Below, piece by piece: positions 9,612 through 17,496 of a DNA stretch of 48,260 nt (position 1 is the first letter of the stretch; every line of letters begins with the position of its first letter). The DNA lies in assembly GCA_905236515.1 (NCBI GenBank), contig CAJOQP010000120.1:1-48260 (forward strand), written 5' to 3'. Source of the stretch: an uncultured Oscillospiraceae bacterium (lineage in GTDB: Bacteria > Bacillota > Clostridia > Oscillospirales > Oscillospiraceae). The notes under the pieces were generated by a model. It worked only from the letters and a program-made list of their open reading frames with translations, made no database searches and was not told the origin of the DNA. The position numbers were made by a program, and so were the translations under genes.

Positions 9612-10550
9612 TCAACCGACTTTAGCCTGAATCCATTTCAGGATATCTTCATAGACCTGCTCTTTGTTGATCTCGTTGAGCATCTCATGTCTTCCACCGG
9701 GATAAAGGGTGAGAGTAACATCTTTTACACCGGCCTTTTTGTATGCTTTGTAAGCTTTCTTCGGGCCTTTGCCTTTTTCGCCGACAGGATCTTGATCTCC
9801 GGAGAAGATTAGGATGGGCATGTTTTTGTTGACTTTGGCGATGTTTTTCTTGTCGGTAACAAGCTTGATGCCGCCAAGCATATCACGGTATACACTGCAG
9901 CAAGCAACATAACCATAATCCGGATTGGCATCATATGCAGTAACGACGTCCTGGTCGCGGGTCAGCCATGCGCTGGGGCCGTTTTTCGGACCAAAGCCCT
10001 TGTTATATCCGCCCATGGAGAGGTTGTTGATGGTAGTGCCGTCACCTCTGGGGCCGAGTCTGTTGACCAAGTTCTGAGCAACAGCATAGCCGGTTGCGAC
10101 AACGATCTTTGCCTGGTTGCCTGTACCACTGATAATGCAAGCATCAAAATCATTCGGGTATTTGATGATATAAGTTCTGGCAAGGAAGCTGCCCATGCTG
10201 TGTCCCAGAAGGACATGGGGAAGATCAGGGAAGAGCTCTTTGACCTGATTATAGATTCCTTTCAGGTCTGCTACGACATATGCCCATCCGTTTTCCTCAG
10301 CAAAGAAGCCTTTGTCTTTCGGATCCTGAACAGATTTGGCATGTCCAAGATGGTCGTTTCCAATAACGACATAGCCGTTTCTAGCCAGGAACTGAGCGAA
10401 GTCATCATAACGGTCGATGCCCTCAGCTATACCATGAGATAACTGAACGGTTGCCTTGATATCCGTAGCGGCATCGGGTATCCACATGCGCACATAGATC
10501 TGATTTTTCCCTGTGGAAGAAGGAAAATAAAATTCTTTCTGTTCAGGCAT
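9612..10550 (-). CDS. Alpha/beta hydrolase, monoacylglycerol lipase / lysophospholipase-like
   Basis: LSHGIAEGIDRYDDFAQFLARNGYVVIGNDHLGHAKS, nucleophile elbow GHSMGS, GDQDPVGEKG Asp region, GGRHEMLNE His motif. Confidence 0.9.
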   Translation of the reverse strand: MPEQKEFYFPSSTGKNQIYVRMWIPDAATDIKATVQLSHGIAEGIDRYDDFAQFLARNGYVVIGNDHLGHAKSVQDPKDKGFFAEENGWAYVVADLKGIYNQVKELFPDLPHVLLGHSMGSFLARTYIIKYPNDFDACIISGTGNQAKIVVATGYAVAQNLVNRLGPRGDGTTINNLSMGGYNKGFGPKNGPSAWLTRDQDVVTAYDANPDYGYVACCSVYRDMLGGIKLVTDKKNIAKVNKNMPILIFSGDQDPVGEKGKGPKKAYKAYKKAGVKDVTLTLYPGGRHEMLNEINKEQVYEDILKWIQAKVG

Positions 10551-10591
10551 GGTAAATTCCTCCCACTTATGTTAATATAATCTTAACTTAC

Positions 10592-10620
10592 ATATTAATT
10601 CTGAATTAAAAATATGTCAA
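10592..10620 (-). promoter_or_regulatory. Putative sigma-A promoter for the alpha/beta hydrolase
   Basis: Minus strand TTGACA-N17-TAATAT, then GGGAGG RBS. Confidence 0.65.
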
Positions 10621-10638
10621 CAGAAAGGTAAATGTGAT

Positions 10639-12153
10639 ATGGACGGATATATTCTTGCATTCGATCAAGGCACAACCAGTTCAAGAGCAATCATTTTTGA
10701 TGCCCTTGGAAAACCTGTTACCGTTGCACAGTATCCATTCCCGCAGATCTATCCTCATCCCGGTTGGGTAGAGCACGATCCCATGGTCATTCTGAACACT
10801 GAGATCGAAGCTGCGGGTGAAGCATTTGAAAAGAGTGGTCTGTCTCCAACGGATATCGCAGGCATCGGTGTTACAAACCAGCGTGAAACCACTATCATCT
10901 GGGACAAGAAAACCGGTCAACCGATCTATAATGCTATCGTATGGCAGTGCCGGAGAACCGCTCCCATCTGTGATGAGATTATTGCTGCTGGAATGGAAGA
11001 TTATATCAGAGAGAAAACCGGTCTTCTCATCGATGCTTACTTCTCCGGAACCAAAATTAAATGGATCCTGGATAACGTTCCTCATGCTCGTGAAAGGGCA
11101 GAAGCCGGAGAGCTTCTTTTCGGAACGATTGATACCTGGCTCATCTGGAATCTGACAGGCGGAAAAGCGCATGTATCCGATTATTCCAACTGTTCCAGAA
11201 CCATGCTGTTCGATATCAATGAACTGAAGTGGGATGAAAAGATCTGCAACTTCCTTGATATCCCCATGTGCATGCTTCCGACTCCGGTACCGTCTTCTCA
11301 GGTTTATGGTACTGTCGCTCACGATGTCAAAGGACTGGAAGCTCTTGAAGGAGTTCCTGTATGCGGCAGCGCTGGCGACCAGGCCGCAGCCCTTCTCGGG
11401 CAGGCCTGCATCGAACCCGGTTCTGCCAAAAATACTTACGGCACCGGCTGCTTTACTCTGATGAATACCGGTGAAGAGTCCACACGTTCCAAAAACGGCA
11501 TGCTTACCAGTGTTGCCTGGAATGTAAACGGCAAGACAACATATGCTCTGGAAGGCAGTGTGTTTAACGCCGGAAGCTCCATCCAGTGGCTTCGTGATGA
11601 ACTTGAACTGATTGGAACTGCACGGGAATGTGATCTGCTGGCAGAGAGCGTTCCTGACAATGGTGGCGTCTATCTTGTCTCTGCATTTACAGGTCTTGGC
11701 GCACCGCACTGGGATATGTATGCCAGAGGTGCTATCGTTGGTCTGACCCGTGGCTCCACCAAAGCTCATATAGCCAGAGCTACGCTGGAAGGCGTAACCT
11801 ATCAGGTCAAGGATCTTCTGGTCGCCATGGAGCATGATTGTGGTCATGAACTGTCAGAACTGAAAGTCGACGGCGGCGCTTCCGTGAGCAACTTCATGAT
11901 GCAGTTCGAATCGGATCTGCTTCGTAAACCCATTGATCGGCCGAAAATGGTCGAAACCACTGCTTTCGGTGCTGCTTTCCTGGCCGGACTTGCCGTTGGC
12001 GTATGGAATGATATTTCTGATATCAAAAAAATCCGCCAGTCTGACAAGATCTTCACTCCGCAGATGGATAAAGCACTTGCCGATCATTACTACAGAAAAT
12101 GGAAAAAAGCTGTAGAAAGAGCAAAGAACTGGGAAACGGATGACGAGGATTAA
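10639..12153 (+). CDS. glpK: Glycerol kinase
   Basis: YILAFDQGTTSSRAIIFD, GVTNQRETTIIWDKKTGQPIYNAIVWQCRRT, GTGCFTLMNTG, KVDGGASVSNFMMQF. Confidence 0.98.
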   Translation: MDGYILAFDQGTTSSRAIIFDALGKPVTVAQYPFPQIYPHPGWVEHDPMVILNTEIEAAGEAFEKSGLSPTDIAGIGVTNQRETTIIWDKKTGQPIYNAIVWQCRRTAPICDEIIAAGMEDYIREKTGLLIDAYFSGTKIKWILDNVPHARERAEAGELLFGTIDTWLIWNLTGGKAHVSDYSNCSRTMLFDINELKWDEKICNFLDIPMCMLPTPVPSSQVYGTVAHDVKGLEALEGVPVCGSAGDQAAALLGQACIEPGSAKNTYGTGCFTLMNTGEESTRSKNGMLTSVAWNVNGKTTYALEGSVFNAGSSIQWLRDELELIGTARECDLLAESVPDNGGVYLVSAFTGLGAPHWDMYARGAIVGLTRGSTKAHIARATLEGVTYQVKDLLVAMEHDCGHELSELKVDGGASVSNFMMQFESDLLRKPIDRPKMVETTAFGAAFLAGLAVGVWNDISDIKKIRQSDKIFTPQMDKALADHYYRKWKKAVERAKNWETDDED

Positions 12154-12179
12154 AGACTATTATCTCTCTTAAATTTAAT

Positions 12180-12215
12180 AGGAGTGCTGATTTGTACGAC
12201 AGCACTCCTATTTTA
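12180..12215 (+). terminator. Intrinsic terminator after glpK
   Basis: AGGAGTGCTG ... CAGCACTCCT followed by ATTTT. Confidence 0.85.
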
Positions 12216-12252
12216 AAACTATAATTAACTCTTTTAAATGAGGTAAAAAATT

Positions 12253-13473
12253 ATGAGTGTCATTAAAAAGTACAGCGAAACCAGCCTGGTGCTGCGTATC
12301 GTGATTGGTCTGATCATTGGCCTTGTTCTGGCTCTGGTCTTTCCGAAAGCACAGTGGATCTCCATGTTTGGTACGATCTTTGTCGGTGCTCTGAAAGCAG
12401 TTGCTCCGGTATTGGTATTCGTGCTGATCTCCAGTGCACTGTGTCAATCCAGGGAGAAGATGGGAAAACAGTTCATTACGATTATTTTCCTCTATCTGAT
12501 CTCTACATTTATAGCGGCTTTTGTCGCTGTTATCGCCAGTGAGATCTTCCCGGTAACCCTGTCTCAGCTTGGCTCCGCTGTGGAAGAAAGCGCCCCTCAA
12601 TCTCTGGGTGATGTATTCTCCACACTGCTTCAGAGCATCGTTGCGAACCCGGTGGGGGCAATTGTCAACGGCAATTATCTTGGCATCCTTTTCTGGTCGG
12701 TTATCTTTGGTATAGCAATGAAGAGTGCATCGGAAAGCTCCAAGAATTTCCTGAATGACGTATCCGATGCTGTAACGAAAATGATCCGCTGGGTCATCAA
12801 TTTTGCACCGTTCGGTATCATGGGTCTGATGTATAACGCGATCTCTACCAGCGGTATGTCGATCTTTACTGATTACGGCAAGCTGGTTCTTCTGCTTGTA
12901 GGGTGTATGCTGGTTTCCGCACTGGTCATCAATCCGATCATTGCTTTCATCTGTATTCACAGGAATCCGTATCCTCTTGTTTTCAAATGTCTGAAGAACA
13001 GTGGTATCACCGCATTCTTTACAAGAAGTTCAGCGGCAAACATCCCGGTGAACCTTGAACTCTGTGAGGACCTCGGGCTTAACAAGGAGATTTATTCCGT
13101 TTCCATTCCGCTTGGTGCAACAATCAACATGGACGGCGCAGCCATCACCATTACAGTAATGACCCTTGCAGCTGCACACACGCAGGGGATCCATGTGTTT
13201 CTGCCGGTTGCCGTACTGCTCAGCATCATGGCAGCACTTGGCGCTGCGGGTACTTCCGGTGTCGCCGGCGGTTCGCTTCTTCTGATTCCGATGGCTTGTT
13301 CGCTGTTTGGGATCTCCACTGACGTTGCCATGCAGGTCGTCGGTGTCGGTTTCATAGTTGGTGTTATCCAGGACTCCATGGAGACAATGATCAACTCTTC
13401 CTCGGATGTTCTGTTTACCGCTGTTGCGGAATACCGTCAGAAACGGCTTCGCGGAGAAGACTTTCATTTCTAA
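12253..13473 (+). CDS. sstT: Serine/threonine:Na+ symporter SstT (DAACS family)
   Basis: AFFTRSSAANIPVNLELC, IPLGATINMDGAAITI, AALGAAGTSGVAGGSLLLIPMA. Confidence 0.93.
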   Translation: MSVIKKYSETSLVLRIVIGLIIGLVLALVFPKAQWISMFGTIFVGALKAVAPVLVFVLISSALCQSREKMGKQFITIIFLYLISTFIAAFVAVIASEIFPVTLSQLGSAVEESAPQSLGDVFSTLLQSIVANPVGAIVNGNYLGILFWSVIFGIAMKSASESSKNFLNDVSDAVTKMIRWVINFAPFGIMGLMYNAISTSGMSIFTDYGKLVLLLVGCMLVSALVINPIIAFICIHRNPYPLVFKCLKNSGITAFFTRSSAANIPVNLELCEDLGLNKEIYSVSIPLGATINMDGAAITITVMTLAAAHTQGIHVFLPVAVLLSIMAALGAAGTSGVAGGSLLLIPMACSLFGISTDVAMQVVGVGFIVGVIQDSMETMINSSSDVLFTAVAEYRQKRLRGEDFHF

Positions 13474-13480
13474 ATCATCT

Positions 13481-13513
13481 GGTGCTGTCAATCCAGACAG
13501 CACCATTTTTTTG
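13481..13513 (+). terminator. Intrinsic terminator after sstT
   Basis: GGTGCTGTC-aatcca-GACAGCACC followed by ATTTTTTTG. Confidence 0.9.
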
Positions 13514-13528
13514 ATTTGAATATTGAAA

Positions 13529-13561
13529 CGCTCCTTTGAAATGAGAGATTTCAAAGGAGCG
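13529..13561 (-). terminator. Inverted repeat, probable terminator of the minus-strand membrane protein gene
   Basis: CGCTCCTTTGAAAT ... ATTTCAAAGGAGCG. Weak U-tract on both sides. Confidence 0.55.
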
Positions 13562-13573
13562 TGAATAATATAT

Positions 13574-14062
13574 TCAGTTTTTGAATTCTGGTATCAGAAT
13601 TGTTTTATCAAGATTCATGTCGTTCATTCTGTTTTTCATTGCTGGAATTTTGCTGTTATACATTGCGGTACGCAACTCATCATCAAAAACGAACCGGTAA
13701 TAGGTTGAACAGAAGTCCTTGAAATTACGCTCTGTGTATTCGCTGTATCGCCCAAGGAATGTGATCACGCCAACTGCTCCGCCGACCAGAAATGAAATGA
13801 AAAGATAAAGATGATTCCGGCAGAGATAATATGCCAGGAAGCAGAGACCAAAGCTGATCAGGATCCATACGATGATATTGATCGTAAGATAACGGAATGA
13901 ATTGATGGAGATAATCTTCTCCCAGTCATCCGATAGTTTTTTGAACCGTTTCAGCATTGGGTGTACGGTTGTAAAGTTAAATACAAACTGACGGACAACT
14001 AAGAAATACCATAGCCATCCAACCAGAAACATAAGAGCAACATACAAAACTTGATTGGCCAT
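13574..14062 (-). CDS. Uncharacterised small membrane protein (162 aa)
   Basis: Complete ORF, ATG to stop, with hydrophobic segments (VLYVALMFLVGWLWYFLVV; YLTINIIVWILISFGLCFLAYYL; LYLFISFLVGGAVGVITFLG). No family recognised. Confidence 0.7.
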   Translation of the reverse strand: MANQVLYVALMFLVGWLWYFLVVRQFVFNFTTVHPMLKRFKKLSDDWEKIISINSFRYLTINIIVWILISFGLCFLAYYLCRNHLYLFISFLVGGAVGVITFLGRYSEYTERNFKDFCSTYYRFVFDDELRTAMYNSKIPAMKNRMNDMNLDKTILIPEFKN

Positions 14063-14245
14063 AATTCCATCTCCAAGATGTTTTTTACCATACTATCATC
14101 ACTCGAAGTCAGAAGCAATAATTCGAATGTGATAATTGTCTAATTCCGCATCCTTAAATGAGCATAAAATGATACTGTTTTACGCTTTATTTTTTCCTTA
14201 TTGCATGGTAAAATTACGTGAAAATGTATTTGGAGGCTGATATTT

Positions 14246-14608
14246 ATGGCTGATAATTATATTACGCTTCAGGAAGAGAAGGGCAGCATCAATGTTTCTG
14301 AGGATGTGATCATTTCTCTCGTGAATAAAGTCGTCAATGAGATCGACGGCGTCGCTGGTCTTGCCACAACCGCAGGTTCTGAACTTGCGGAACTGATTGG
14401 CATCAAGAATGTCAACAAGGGTACAAAAGTTCAGATTAAGGAAGACTCCTTTATCGTTGACGTGTTGATCCTTGTAAAATATCATTATAATCTTGTAGAC
14501 GTCGCAAAGAAGGTACAGGATGCCATCTATGACGGAGTCATTTCCGTGACCGGAGTCGAGACTGCACAGGTTAATGTTCATGTCTCCGGAATCGCATTTG
14601 AGAAATAA
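14246..14608 (+). CDS. Asp23/Gls24 family envelope stress response protein
   Basis: GSINVSEDVIISLVNKVVNEIDGVAGLA..., VDVLILVKYHYNLVDVAKKVQDAIYDGVISVTGVETAQVNVHVSGI. Located just upstream of nusB, as is common in Clostridia. Confidence 0.93.
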   Translation: MADNYITLQEEKGSINVSEDVIISLVNKVVNEIDGVAGLATTAGSELAELIGIKNVNKGTKVQIKEDSFIVDVLILVKYHYNLVDVAKKVQDAIYDGVISVTGVETAQVNVHVSGIAFEK

Positions 14609-14625
14609 CCTTTTTGGAGAAAAAT

Positions 14626-15087
14626 ATGACTAGATCACGAGCCAGACAAATCGCGTTGCAGATTTCCTTTGCCGCATCATCCTCTCAGCAAGAACCCTCC
14701 GAACTCTGTGATGAGATTCTGACCGAAGAATATTTTGCAAGACTATCTGAGGAAGACGATATCTTCAAAGAGAATCCCGGGGCTCAGGAATCCTATATCC
14801 GCCAGCTCACAGCACTTGTAGCGGAACATCGGGAACAGCTGGATAATATCATCTCCAGCTATTCCAGCAGCTGGAAGATCCATCGGATCTCTCCCATGAC
14901 TAAGGAGATCCTACGATGTGCCATCTGCGAGATCCTTTATGTGGAGGACGTTCCGGAGAGCGTTGCAATCAATGAAGCAGTGGAACTGACGAAACGTTTT
15001 GCTGAGGAGGATTCCGGATCCTTTGTCAATGGCATTCTGGGTAAATATGTAAAGGATATGAAGGAGCAGTCCAAGTCCGATGAATGA
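14626..15087 (+). CDS. nusB: Transcription antitermination factor NusB
   Basis: TRSRARQIALQISFA..., ISPMTKEILRCAICEILYVEDVPESVAINEAVELTKRFAEEDSGSFVNGILGK. ATG 14626 preferred over TTG 14614. Confidence 0.94.
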   Translation: MTRSRARQIALQISFAASSSQQEPSELCDEILTEEYFARLSEEDDIFKENPGAQESYIRQLTALVAEHREQLDNIISSYSSSWKIHRISPMTKEILRCAICEILYVEDVPESVAINEAVELTKRFAEEDSGSFVNGILGKYVKDMKEQSKSDE

Positions 15088-16285
15088 AATGTATTTATCC
15101 GTTTCTGAAGTAAATGAAATAATTAAAAATATGTTAGATAATGAACCCCGCTTTTCCAGTATTATGGTTTGCGGGGAATTATCTAATTATAAGGTCTATC
15201 CGTCCGGTCATCACTATTTTACGTTGAAGGATGCGGAAAGCAGCCTGAAATGTGTGATGTTTCGCAGCAATTCGTCCAGACTTCGGTTTCGTCCTGAAAG
15301 CGGGATGAGCGTTACTGCGATAGGGCGGATTTCTGTCTATCCCCGTGATGGCGTTTATCAACTGTACGTGAATCATATGATTCCGCAGGGGGAAGGGGAT
15401 CTTCAGTTTGCTTTTGAACAGCTGAAGGAAAAACTGGAAAAAGAAGGTTTATTTGATGAACGACACAAAAAACCGCTTCCGGTTTACCCATCCAGAATCG
15501 CACTGGTTACATCCTCAGCAGGCGCTGCAGTTCATGATATGATCCGGATTCTCGGTGAACGCTGGCCGGCTGCGGAGATCCTGCTGGTACCGGTTCGTGT
15601 GCAGGGGGAGGAGGCACCGGGAGAGATAACAAGAGCAATACAATATGTCAATCAGCATCAGCTTGCCGATGTTATCATAACGGGACGCGGCGGAGGTTCT
15701 GCGGAAGATCTCTGGGCGTTTAATGATGAGAATGTTGCACGAGCGATCTTTGCATCTCATATACCTGTCATCTCAGCAGTAGGCCATGAGCCCGACGTTA
15801 CGATATCCGATTATGTTTCCGATTTCCGAGCCTCTACACCGTCCAATGCTGCCGAGATCGTAGTTCCGGATCAGCATGATATCCGACACCGTGTTCGGAT
15901 CCTGTCCAGCCGTCTTGGGCTTTCTATGAATAACATTGTGTCTTCCCGTAGGGAACTTGTATTGAAACTGTCTTCGCGAAAAGTATTGCAGTCACCCTAT
16001 GAGTATCTGAACAACAGAAGTCTGGAGATCGATCGAATGACGGAACGCCTTCTTAATTCTATGAATGGGACGATACGGGATAAAAAAGAGCGTTTTATCC
16101 GAAATGCCGCTTTGCTTGATGCTATGAGTCCATTGGCAGTAATTTCGCGAGGTTATCTCATTGCACAGAATAAGGATAAGGTAATAAGATCGGTAAACGA
16201 TACGAAAACAGGTGACAGCATTCAGCTTCGTCTTTCAGACGGTAGAATCGACTGTACGGTTGATCACATAAATAATGAGGATTAA
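15080..16285 (+). CDS. xseA: Exodeoxyribonuclease VII large subunit
   Basis: LSVSEVNEIIKNMLDNEP..., VCGELSNYKVYPSGHHYFTLKD, ITGRGGGSAEDLWAFNDENVARAI, SAVGHEPDVTISDYVSDFRASTPSNAAE. Confidence 0.97.
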   Translation: MNEMYLSVSEVNEIIKNMLDNEPRFSSIMVCGELSNYKVYPSGHHYFTLKDAESSLKCVMFRSNSSRLRFRPESGMSVTAIGRISVYPRDGVYQLYVNHMIPQGEGDLQFAFEQLKEKLEKEGLFDERHKKPLPVYPSRIALVTSSAGAAVHDMIRILGERWPAAEILLVPVRVQGEEAPGEITRAIQYVNQHQLADVIITGRGGGSAEDLWAFNDENVARAIFASHIPVISAVGHEPDVTISDYVSDFRASTPSNAAEIVVPDQHDIRHRVRILSSRLGLSMNNIVSSRRELVLKLSSRKVLQSPYEYLNNRSLEIDRMTERLLNSMNGTIRDKKERFIRNAALLDAMSPLAVISRGYLIAQNKDKVIRSVNDTKTGDSIQLRLSDGRIDCTVDHINNED

Positions 16286-16289
16286 TTAT

Positions 16290-16523
16290 ATGGATAAGAA
16301 AGAATATAGCTTTGAAGAATCTCTTGAAAAACTGGAATCTATCGTCTCTTCGCTGGAAAAAGGCGATGTTCCTCTGGATGAATCCATTAAACTTTTCGAA
16401 GAAGGTACCGCAATGATCGCTAATTGCAATAAACTTCTGGAAAACGCTGAACAGAAAGTTAAAATGCTTCAGATCGACGAAAATGGAGATCCGAACGAAG
16501 TGCCGTTTGACGAAGGAGAATAA
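16290..16523 (+). CDS. xseB: Exodeoxyribonuclease VII small subunit
   Basis: YSFEESLEKLESIVSSLEKGDVPLDESIKLFEEGTAM. Confidence 0.96.
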   Translation: MDKKEYSFEESLEKLESIVSSLEKGDVPLDESIKLFEEGTAMIANCNKLLENAEQKVKMLQIDENGDPNEVPFDEGE

Positions 16524-16527
16524 CCAA

Positions 16528-17388
16528 ATGACTGATTATAAAACAATGATCAATCACGCATTGAATTCTTATTTTCAGGATGCAGGTGTTTCATATCATA
16601 CACTGACGGAATCCATGCGATACAGCCTTCTTGCTGGAGGAAAACGGCTACGCCCTATCCTTGTCCTTGAGTTCTGCCGCATTTCTGGAGGAGACGTCGA
16701 AAAGGCCCTTCCTGTCGCCTGTGCGATTGAAATGATCCATACCTACAGCCTCATCCATGATGACCTGCCCTGTATGGATAATGATGATCTGCGTCGCGGG
16801 AAACCAACCAATCATATCGTGTACGGAGAATGCACTGCTACTCTTGCCGGTGATGCTTTGCAGGCAGAGGCATTTCATTCTATCCTTTCATCGGATCTTC
16901 CTGTGGAAAGGAAAGCAGCGTGTGCGCTGTTCTTGTCGGAGGCAGCAGGTGTAAACGGCATCTGCGGCGGACAGATCCTTGATATTGAAGGAGAGGGAAC
17001 GATCCTTACCACCAAACAGCTGGATGAGATCAACCGCTTGAAGACCAGCGCTCTTCTGATCGCCGCCTGCAAAATGGGTGTCGCTGCAGGAGGCGGTACT
17101 GAACTTCAGATGAAAGCAGCAGAGCAGTTCGGACGGGATCTTGGACTGGCATTTCAGATTCGGGATGATGTTCTGGATGTTCTGAGTACAGAAGAAGAAT
17201 TGGGGAAACCCATCGGATCAGATGAGGAAGAGGGGAAGAATACTTATATGGCTCTTCTCGGACAGGAACAGTGTGAGCAGAAAATCACAGAACTTACGCT
17301 TTGCGCCAAGCATACACTGTCTTCCAATTTTGAAGATTGTGAATTCCTGATGGATCTGGCTGACAGTATGGCGATTCGCCGCAACTGA
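16528..17388 (+). CDS. ispA: Polyprenyl synthetase (farnesyl/geranylgeranyl diphosphate synthase)
   Basis: GGKRLRPIL, DDLPCMDND DDxxD motif, GQILDIEGEG, FQIRDDVLDV second DDxxD motif. ATG 16528. Confidence 0.95.
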   Translation: MTDYKTMINHALNSYFQDAGVSYHTLTESMRYSLLAGGKRLRPILVLEFCRISGGDVEKALPVACAIEMIHTYSLIHDDLPCMDNDDLRRGKPTNHIVYGECTATLAGDALQAEAFHSILSSDLPVERKAACALFLSEAAGVNGICGGQILDIEGEGTILTTKQLDEINRLKTSALLIAACKMGVAAGGGTELQMKAAEQFGRDLGLAFQIRDDVLDVLSTEEELGKPIGSDEEEGKNTYMALLGQEQCEQKITELTLCAKHTLSSNFEDCEFLMDLADSMAIRRN

Positions 17389-17418
17389 ATTTTATTCACA
17401 AAATCAATGAATATTCAA

Positions 17419-17460
17419 AAATCACGCTCTTGTTGTGTTGTAAAACAGAGCGTGATTTGA
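17419..17460. terminator. Inverted repeat between ispA and dxs; possible attenuator/terminator
   Basis: AATCACGCTCT ... AGAGCGTGATT. 16-nt loop and imperfect U-tract. Confidence 0.5.
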
Positions 17461-17496
17461 TATTATTACTATGATTTTTTTGCCGAGGTTTTTGTC

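Noticed and set aside
10681-11847. 388-aa antisense ORF over glpK
   Set aside because: Opposite a highly conserved GlpK; no supporting translation signals.
12208-12960. 250-aa antisense ORF over sstT (charged, His/Asp/Gln-rich)
   Set aside because: Composition is what reading a hydrophobic transporter gene backwards yields; covers the glpK terminator.
14614-14625. TTG start for NusB (MEKNMTRSR)
   Set aside because: It overlaps the TTGGAG RBS; the ATG at 14626 fits NusB N-termini better.
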